Shown here: piece after piece, positions 50,901 through 60,600 of the stretch
Layout: every line of letters starts with the position of its first letter
How positions within the stretch are numbered: the first letter of the stretch is position 1
Assembly: GCF_000003815.2 (NCBI RefSeq)
Contig: NC_049986.1
Location: 13,511,805 to 13,575,804, forward strand
Origin: Branchiostoma floridae
Lineage: Eukaryota > Chordata > Leptocardii > Amphioxiformes > Branchiostomatidae
Length of the DNA: 64,000 bases
Direction: 5' to 3'
Made by a program: the position numbers and the translations under genes
The notes under the pieces: model-generated
The model's input: only the letters and a program-made list of their open reading frames with translations
Told to the model about the DNA's origin: nothing
Databases searched by the model: none

Positions 50901-53900
50901 CCCGGTCCCCCCGGCCCTGCCGGCGAGAAGGGAGAGCAGGGAGAGGAGGGCATCATGGGAGGACCTGGCCGAGACGGACTTCCCGGCTCCCAAGGTTTGC
51001 CTGGAGGACCCGGACCTGCTGGACCCCCCGGAGAGCCTGGTGATAAGGTGGGTGTCTCAACAAGGGAGGAACCCTTTGAAAACTACATGTATTTAAGTCA
51101 GGGAACATAGTTACATAGATGGAAAAAGTGGGTAAATTCCTCTTACACTGCCTCAAAGGATGAAGTCAAACCTTACAAAACTAGCTTGATGTATATTATG
51201 TATATATAGTACACTAAGTGTTATTTTTATTAGATCTATGTTTCATGTACATTGTACTTGCAATTAGCCTTAAGGCATACATTTGCAATAGACTTATATT
51301 ATACTGTGTAATGGTAATCAGAATGCAGCTTCAGGCACATAGCACAAGAAGGTTTTCAGTATCAGGATGAGCTTGGAGGTTAACCATGAAAGGTTTAGAG
51401 TAACAAACTATGATATGGGGTGACTCCTGAAATGGAAACTCAATGATATAATTACAATCTTTACCATATGTATAATGTATAAGCATCAAGATGATAGTTG
51501 ATGCAATAAACACAATTGTAGAAATAGGTTTTTATTTGCCCACCCTTCTTCTTCTCCAAAGTTGTGTGGATAGTACAGAATCATATGGTCATGAGAATTG
51601 TCCCACACTTATGTAACATTATGATGACTGTTGACAGGGTGACATTTTACAGAGATGCAAATTATGCTACAGACAGCCTACATTACCCTTATAATAGTGG
51701 GTTCTGAATATCTGACATATTCAACCATGAAAGGTTTAGGGTAACAAACTATAATATGGGGTGACTCCTGAAAAGGAAACTCAATGAAATAATTACAATC
51801 TTTACCATATATTGACAGGGTGACATGGGTATCCAAGGCGGCAGAGGTAACAAGGGAGCTCGAGGAGACCCAGGCCCCAGTGGCCCGTCCGGACCCCCTG
51901 GTCCCATCGGCAGACCAGGACCTGCAGTAAGTACACCACAAACATAGTCTTACTCTGCCAGAATATTAAGTTACTGTAAATGTATTTAATTTCGTGGGGA
52001 TTTAATTTCGCGGTAGAGGGAAAAGGGCTTTTCGCGGTGGTTTTAAATTCGCAGTAGCACCGACATGGAAAAATGACCGCGGTGGTTTTAAGTTCGTGGT
52101 GAAATGGCCACCCCAAAACCGCAAACAGTATTGATATAACCAGTTTGGTAGTGTTCCTTACAATCTGCATTAGGTTGTAGTGACTTTGTGATCTGTGGCA
52201 TGATAGAAAACTGACAAATTCTTTGTAAGAAAGAAAAAAGTGTACAAAAGAAAAAAGCAGGTAATTTTTGCAAAATAAGAGCTGTACATAGCTAAAGCTT
52301 ACTAAGTTCACTCTACTGTGATACATGTATGTGCTGTATAAATAGTAAAGACTATAATAATAATAAGCTTTTTTGCATGTTCATGCTCGTAGGCTAACTG
52401 CACAAATGACCACAACGATGAAAAGGAAAAACGACTAAACTTATACAGTAATTTTAAACTAGACTAATGGAAAATGATCTAAATGTAAAATGAATGTAAA
52501 ATGTGGAATGTAATGCTCCTTTCTCATCTCACCAGGGTAACGACGGAGAGCCCGGACCCAGAGGTATCCAGGGTAACTTTGGTCAGAAGGGTGACGACGG
52601 CCCACGTGGTTTCCCAGGACCACCCGGTCCCCTCGGTCTACAGGGCATGCCCGGTCCCCCGGGCATCAAGGGCGACCAAGGAGATCCCGGTCCTCTGGTG
52701 GGTGTTGTCCTCATCTATGTTTTGGTATCCATATCTAGCAGTCTTCATGCATAGCAATAGAAAATATTAGGACATTCAATCACATTCTTTTATGTATATG
52801 ACAAAGTTTAGTATCATGATTTTCTCTATTTAAGGACATGTTTATATCTATCATAACATTGGTTAAGCTTTAAAACTGTATGTTTATTGACCTTAATTAT
52901 TAAACTCAAAATCTTCTCTTTTTTCCCCTCCCTACAGGGCCCACCTGGTCCCGAGGGTCCACGAGGAAACCCTGGCCCGTCTGGTGCTGATGTAAGTACA
53001 TGTATGCAGCTTCTTGGCTTGAATCGTCACCAAAAAAAGTTCTTTTGAGCTAAAATTTAACATTTGAATGCAAAATAAGTATGCAGCTTCTTTGCTTCAA
53101 TCGTCACCAAAAAAAGTTCTAATGCACAATAATTATGCAGAATTAGAGATTACAAGTGCTTACAAGTCTCTTCTGATCAGAGGCAAGGGAATCATCTAGA
53201 TTATCACATAAACCACATTGACAGGACAAGCAAGTTTCAAGCTAATCTCAGACTACCAAAAGGACAAGGTCCAGTATCTAATAAACTGTCTTTCTAAAGC
53301 TTGTGAGACATGCAAGAAGTGATATGACAGTAAAACTTCTCACTGTAAATTTTGTGACCTGCTCTTTGTCAATAAACTTCACTACACAAAACTTACAGTA
53401 CGGTTTGAATGTGAGAAGACCAAAGATGTTACGATTATACTCTCAGATTCTAAATCCTATTTTCTCCTGTGTTCTTAGGGTCCCCAAGGCCCACCTGGAA
53501 AGCGAGGACAGCCTGGCCGACCTGGAGAGAAGGGTGAACCTGGAGATCCCGGCCAGCCTGGTCTGCCTGGTGATGCTGGTGGTCCTGTGAGTCCTGCTCT
53601 CTTTTTTTTTTGATGCCCAAAAGATGATGGTATACTAGTATATAAGCGTGCAAAGACAGCTTTTATCTTTTGGAAACGGTCAAACATTTTCTTTCGTAAG
53701 ACCACCAGTGTTGTCCAAAACGTCTTACCATTTCCAAAATCATATCCAGTTGCTTGAGTAGCTGTTTTTTGGCTTATTGTATGCAACTGGATGTCTTACA
53801 TTCATCGACAACAGCTTCTTTGATTACTTCTAAGATATGATAACTTACCATCCTTTCTTATCTTCCTTTGCATAGTTTTTTTCTAATCCTTTGTATTCTT

Positions 53901-56900
53901 CTGTACAGGGCGCTAAGGGAGACCCTGGTCCTAAGGGAGAGGATGGTTCATCTGGCATGCCTGGTCCTTCTGGCAAACCCGGACCCAGAGGAGAGGACGG
54001 CCCCAAGGGAGATCCTGTAAGCAAAAGATGACTATCGTTCACTGCTTTTAGATTAACGATGCTGTAATTACTTATTAATGTAGAGTTACAGGTTAGATAA
54101 TTCCTGCACAAGTATCCCATTTTTTAAGATGTACAAAAAAGGAGACAAGCTCTCATATTGTAATCTAGATTAGTACAATGTCATGTACATGTGTATACTG
54201 ACATATTATACACTAGGATCTTTGAGCCCGAGATGGCTGAAGCATTTGTAAAATGGCTTTGCCAATTAGTTTTGTGATGATGTTATGATGTTTGCACACA
54301 AATAAGCATTTATGTATTTGTTTCTTTGTTCCCTAGGGCCCTATTGGTGCACCCGGTGACCCTGGTCCTGTTGGCATCCCTGGACCCCCTGTAAGTACAA
54401 ACTGAAGACTATTCCATCATTCTCCAGCAGCTATGAATTTCTGGCCTACTGTGACTGACTTTTCTTCACTAGGTTTTATTCATATTCGTGCTAACGGTTT
54501 AGTTCATGGTTCTATCATAAAATCATATAATGTAGTTGCAGTATGTCCTTCATTTGCTACTCCATTGATCCACTGTCATCAAATCAGGTATACACTGTAA
54601 GGCTTGAATATTTTTACTATCTAAGCACTCAAGACAGCTCTATGATGGCTTAAAGAACACATTTACTGTATATCAGAATAACAGTCTTAGTATGAAATGT
54701 ATGAAGTTTACCTTTGTCCGTGTACCACGTCCTATCATCGAAGAAATGCGTTTTTGAGAAATTCCACCTGTGTTCTTTTCAGGGTCAAGATGGCGAGTCT
54801 GGTGTGAAGGGTGATCGAGGCGACCGCGGACAGCAGGGCCGACCCGGTCCGTCAGGAGAACAAGGTCCGCCCGGTCCTCCCGGTAAGCAGGGCGTGCCTG
54901 GTCTGCCCGGACTGGAGGGGCCTTCTGGGATATCTGGGGACAAGGGAGACAGCGGTGAGACAGGACCCCCTGGACAGGCTGGACCAGTCGGGCCTCCGGT
55001 AGGTCATGAGTGTTTTTTGTAGATGAGTGGTGCCGTAGATACTATGTATGCTTTCTTTCACCATGTATATATAAAAGTTTTTTATTTGTATCTTTTTATG
55101 TACATAGGATAATTTCATTGTTAAGTGTCCTGTCCTTGTCAAATTCCATTTGTATTGTATTTGTCAACAGGGCTAGGCCTTTGTAATAGCCACGTTGTTT
55201 AACGTAACGTAATGTCTTCTGCTCCCAGGGTCCTCCTGGCAAGTCTGGACCGGAAGGCCTCCGCGGCATCCCTGGACCTCCTGTAAGTTCCTTTAAATGG
55301 CAAAATCTAATGGTGTTAGAGCTTGCCAAGATTTTAAGCTTACTGTCTGTTTGTGTGTCAGTTAAGTTTTCATTGCCAGAATAGCCAATGAGTATATATA
55401 TTACCATAGTTAAACAAAAATGAAGAGTAGTAGTCAGACATGTTTTATACAACTACCTTGAAAATATTAGGTTTCAGTGCTATGATTTACCAGGTATACA
55501 CACCCATACAAGCCCCAATGTAGTACATCATAATGGCATTGTAGCTGTACGTTGGCTGGTAATCTCTTGAATGACTTGTGGATGTCTATATAGCGAGTTA
55601 CGGTGATGAAAACATCTCTCCTGCTCTAGGGCCAACAAGGACCCCCTGGACCATCCGGCGACCCTGGCCCCCCTGGCATCCCGGGATCACGAGGTGTGTC
55701 TGGTCTGAAGGGAGACCCTGGACCCAAGGGAGAAAAGGTGACTTATCTTTGTGGTTCTTGAAAATGATTTGCTTGTCTGTTCAACTACTAATTATTGCCA
55801 GTCAGTACATGTATGACTTTGACTGCACAAAGAAGAACGACAAGAGAATTACAATACTCATGAATAGATAGCATCTAATGTAAAAATCTAAGAGTAAGAA
55901 AGAGTCACATGCAAATGTACTGGAGGACAAACTCAGATCATACTAGGCAATGAAGCCTCAATTGCAATCAGGAAAGTATACATTACAGATATCTAGATAT
56001 GCCTGCATAGAGCTCTTCTTTAGTGCAGTGCTTATCATTTGATATTGTTGAACATCTGATTTTTGACCAGACCTTGATGTTCTTAATTCTCAGGGCCACC
56101 CTGGACTGATTGGTCTCACCGGCCCGATCGGTCCTCCGGGAGAGAAGGGAGAGAGAGGCCTGCCTGGCTTGGATGGACCAATTGGACCTAAGGGAGACTC
56201 CGTGAGTAAACGGTGTACATGTTTGGTGAAAAATGAGCAAAGACTTGAAGCATTTCAATGCAGCATGACATGTCTTTTGAATGAGCTGCTTTCAGCGTTC
56301 ATTGTTGAGATTATGTGGCCAGCAGCTTCCTGGCAATGATACGCAATGTAACCCTGTAACAGTAAAGACAGTAATTTTGTAAGCTTGTTTGAGTTAATGT
56401 CATGGCTTGTGTAAATTGTGACGTAACACACAAAGTGCATTATGATCATATGCATTATGTTTCACTTTGACAGAAGCCAGCAGAACTGATGCTTCGTTGC
56501 AGCTGATTACCTGCTTTCTCATCATGCTTGAGTTCCACATTTTACACAAACGGCACACATCCTTCAAACATGGTTTCCTCAACTTCTATTTCCTCTTCAG
56601 TTCTCTTAATTGACTTTTTTTGTGTGATGGACTGAAAGTTGTTGTCCATCCATCTGAGTAATGTTAACAATCAATATTCAGAGTTTCTTTCTTAATGAAT
56701 GTCAAAAAATTTCTTTCTTTGTTTCACTGAAAGATATGTTTGTGATAATTACGTAAGGAAGTTGTTATCCATACCAAAAGCTTTCTAAAAAGAGCAAATT
56801 TACAATGACACCTTCATTTCCAACAATAAGTAATGTTCATTGTAATTGCTGCTTTCATAATTTGCTTTGCCACTGAAGCCTAAGGTTTGGCTACTCATTG

Positions 56901-57658
56901 GTTGTAACTGCTCAGATACTAAAGCTTCACTTTACCAACTCTCCGAGCAGAAGTTAGGTTTTTTTACGTTTTTTCAGTCGTTTTTATCGGGCTTTCTATT
57001 TTGTATTGTATCTTGTGATTGTCAAAACCCTGGCGGATGTCAAGAAATATGACAAAACAGAAAGTCTGATAAAAACAACTAACAAAGAACATTAAAAAAA
57101 CAGCCAGAGCCTAACCTCTGCTTGGAGAGTACACTTTCCCTGTGTTCCTGTCCTCCTCAACCTTTACCTCTCCACACTTTAGGGAAGGACTGGCCCCGTC
57201 GGCTCGCCTGGAGACTTTGGACTCCCAGGTCAACCCGTGAGTATGCCCGACAGTGTTTAATGCTTCTGGTCTTTATTTCCTCCCGTTCTGTACAGGGAAA
57301 CGACGGCCCTCGTGGAGGGCCAGGAGAGCAGGGAACAACAGGCCTTCCTGTAAGTAACGGGTAACTCTCAATCATGGGGTCCATCTGCAGGGCATGGTTT
57401 GTAGGTTGGAATGGAAATCAAAGAAGTGGCTGCTGCTCATCGGAAACAAATTTTTTAGGACTTAGAATTTGAGATTTTGGTCAAGATTATCTATACTTCA
57501 AAGCTGAGAAGGGGCAATATTAGCTCTTGAGTTCTGTGAAAATGAATCAGTTTAAGAAGTTTGCACATTATTTTAGTTATTATTAGAGATATTAGCATGT
57601 CGTATATTCAGACTGTATATTTGAGGTTGCAGCAACAGCATGAAAATGATGGAAATGC

Positions 57659-57691
<33 letters not shown>

Positions 57692-60600
57692 GAGAATCGT
57701 GGGAAATTGCAAGCACAGATACCAAGGGCGAAGCATATAAAATCAATGTAAAATTCAATTTTGTATCATCCACTTGGTGTAGTTGATATACTGTAAATGT
57801 ATTAAGGTTGAGTGTGGCCTGACCTCTGTTACAGTTCTTTAGATTAGTATGTGTCTTTCTGGCATGTACCTACTATTCCCCTTCATGTTTGTACTGTCTT
57901 TACTAATCTGATTGTGATTACTTTCTTTAAAACAGACAGCAACAGGAGACAATGACTATAGTTATATGTAATATACGTCAGTGTGTTAACATAGATATGT
58001 GTGATTTATACTAGACATACGAATCTGACATTGACTGTAGCTGTTGAAGCTAGCTAGAAAGTTGTTTGTAGTACATGTGTTTGATGATTATGGCTAACAA
58101 TTAGTGCATTATACTGACGTCCCTTTCAACTAAATTGGAGATACAGAAAGACAGAATGCTCTTTTCTTAACCCACCTGAAGTAGAAATTTGTTCTAACAG
58201 TGCTTGGTATTACCTTTTCAACTCTCTAAAACTTCTCTGCTCAATTGATCTCTATATTTATACTTACCTGTCTTTGTGTCACTGATGAAGTGTCTATGGT
58301 CTACCCCTTGTGCTTACTAAAGCCCCCATATCAACTAAAACATTAAATTGTGACTTATGAAAACTCTTAGATTCATCTAACGGAGGCCACACGAAAATTG
58401 TTTCATCATTCACCCCAAAATGTATGACACAAAATGTGTAGAAAAAATGTTCTGTAGTTTTGGCAGGGCACTCTTTAAGGAGCTACCATCTCATGCTGTA
58501 AACACACTGGAGATTGTCAGCAAGTTAAGATCCCTCCCCCCATGACCTGTTGCACAATTGGCCTGGAAAGAACGGTTCTTTGCAAAAACAATAAAGTGCA
58601 ACCAGACAGAATCAGCCAAGATGTAAACACAAGGGATGGTAGCCTGCTTTTCAGTGTCTTAACATGTTTGTTATTAACCATCAGGGAGGTCGCGGAATCA
58701 AGGGATCAAAGGGATATATGGTATGTTTGTACACACACGCATGGATGAGTTGTTGATTCTTTGTTGTATATAGGGACCTGGTGGAGCAAAGGGCGAGAAG
58801 GGATCGCTGGTATGTGGTACTTTCTGTTCCTGCCAAACCATTACAATTTGATGCTAGCAACTTCTTTCACCCAAAAATCATGGCACAGTGCTGAAGTGTT
58901 TTCAATATTGGGTGGGATTTGAACGATGTCATGAGAGAGAAAATTGGTCAAGATGGTGTGTAACTTTGTGACACTGCCATGCAGGTTACTTAAGACACAA
59001 CTCCTTGTCGACTACATGTGGTGCTGCCCAGCATTTACCATTTGGGATGCTGCTTTACCGCACATAGTCAACATGAAATCTTGTCCTAAGTTCCCTGCAC
59101 GACACCACTACACAATTTCATAGCCAGTGATCTGGCACACATTTTAGTCTAACTTCCTACTAAGTGGCATTGTCTAAATCCAACCCAGTATTGAGAACAC
59201 TTCAGCACTGTGCCACCACTGCCATGATTTCTGGGTAAAAGGAGTTTATTGGGGGTGATGCTGGAATACAACAAACCAAACAACTTTTGACTGTGACCAG
59301 GCATTGCCACATGACCAGTTGTTTCTACATCATTCATGTACTGACTTTCTGTATAATGATTCTCTCTCTGTTGCATTGACGTTTTCCTGTCAGTAAGTAT
59401 AATTTCAAACTACACACGACAATTACAAAAGGATGACTATACTGCACAAATTTCATATGCATGGCACACAGAACGTGACTATATAGTAGTCTATGGGACA
59501 AAATTGACTGATGCTGTAAGCAAATGCATCAACAGTAAGAAAATAGGCACCAGTTCTGATATGTTAGTGATACAACAATTCACAACCATTAGATGACATG
59601 ATTCATATATTTAAAAAATTGAGTTTTGTTGCATTGCACCAATTCATGACACAGTTTCCTTAGCACATTTTTACACTTATGTCGGTTTGTATACCTGCAA
59701 GGCCAGAGAAGGAGTGTCATGTGCTGACAACTAGTTTTACCTCATGTAGGGACCAGCAGGACCCAAGGGAGAAGTTGGAGCACCAGGACCACCTGGACCT
59801 CCTGTAAGTTATTCTGTCTTGTCAATGGTAAACATCATCTGGACATGGCTGACCTGGGAAATGCAAGATACAATTTCAGAAGAAAGTATTTTTGGTCAAC
59901 TAAAAAATTACCGGTCGTCATCGACCAGAATAAAAGTGAATGTACTCTGGAGGCTGAGGAAGTAACCGTTTTTTAAATCTTAATCAGTCAGAATTCAGAC
60001 AGTTATATTGTTTCCAGAAGCCAGTGTTTCATTGATGCTGTAAAGAGCATTGTTATAAAACATTGGAATGTTCTACTTGTGGATCCACGATTCAGCACCA
60101 AGGACAGTCTGGTCAAACCTTGAGTCTAACATCTGTTTGTGTTCCTCTGTTTCAGGGCCCACCAGGAGGAGAGAGAACAGTGAGTAGTAATTTGTTTGTC
60201 TTAAATGACATTTTATTGCAATAAGTAAGAGAGCAAAAGAATGGGAAACACTTTAATCAGATACACTGAACTCTGGCCTCATGAGACTCTAGCCAGGGGG
60301 GTTGACATCATCAACTGCTCTCTGGAAGATTGTCACAACTACAGGTTATGTTTGACAAGTCATTCTGGCTGCATACGCAAGGGCGGCACAGACAGGCTAA
60401 AATATGGGTTGTTACAGTGTGCTGGTAATTTGGCATAATGGACAGATGTAAGTTTGGCATTTGGGGACTGCTTGTGCTAAACATGAGATTAACACTACAT
60501 ACCGTCCCTCTGTGCAGCCACTACCTCTAAACATCCAGAAGAAGACCAAGAGAGACGTGTCGGACGATGACGACCTGGAAGGCTACCAGGGAGGAGAGGG

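Larger units (their letters stand above)
50328..59749. other. Introns between W37 and W54
   Basis: Stretches above 300 bp: 51048-51818 (mosaic duplication with decoy acceptor), 51927-52535 (MITE at about 51972), 52992-53478 (77-bp-period repeat), 53587-53908, 54017-54336, 54391-54782, 55283-55629, 55738-56093, 56202-57182, 57350-58684 (ATG microsatellite) and 58810-59749 (foldback repeat). No other genes seen. Confidence 0.75.

Noticed and set aside
51638-51696. Possible helix exon after the decoy acceptor
   Set aside because: It starts like W40 (GDI) but runs into non-collagen sequence and a stop after 18 codons. Kept only as a possible poison exon in the findings.
51331-51941. Two minus-strand frames sharing a YGKDCNY...[13 protein letters not shown] peptide
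   Set aside because: The similarity is explained by the 88-bp intron duplication (51382 and 51723), not by a protein family.
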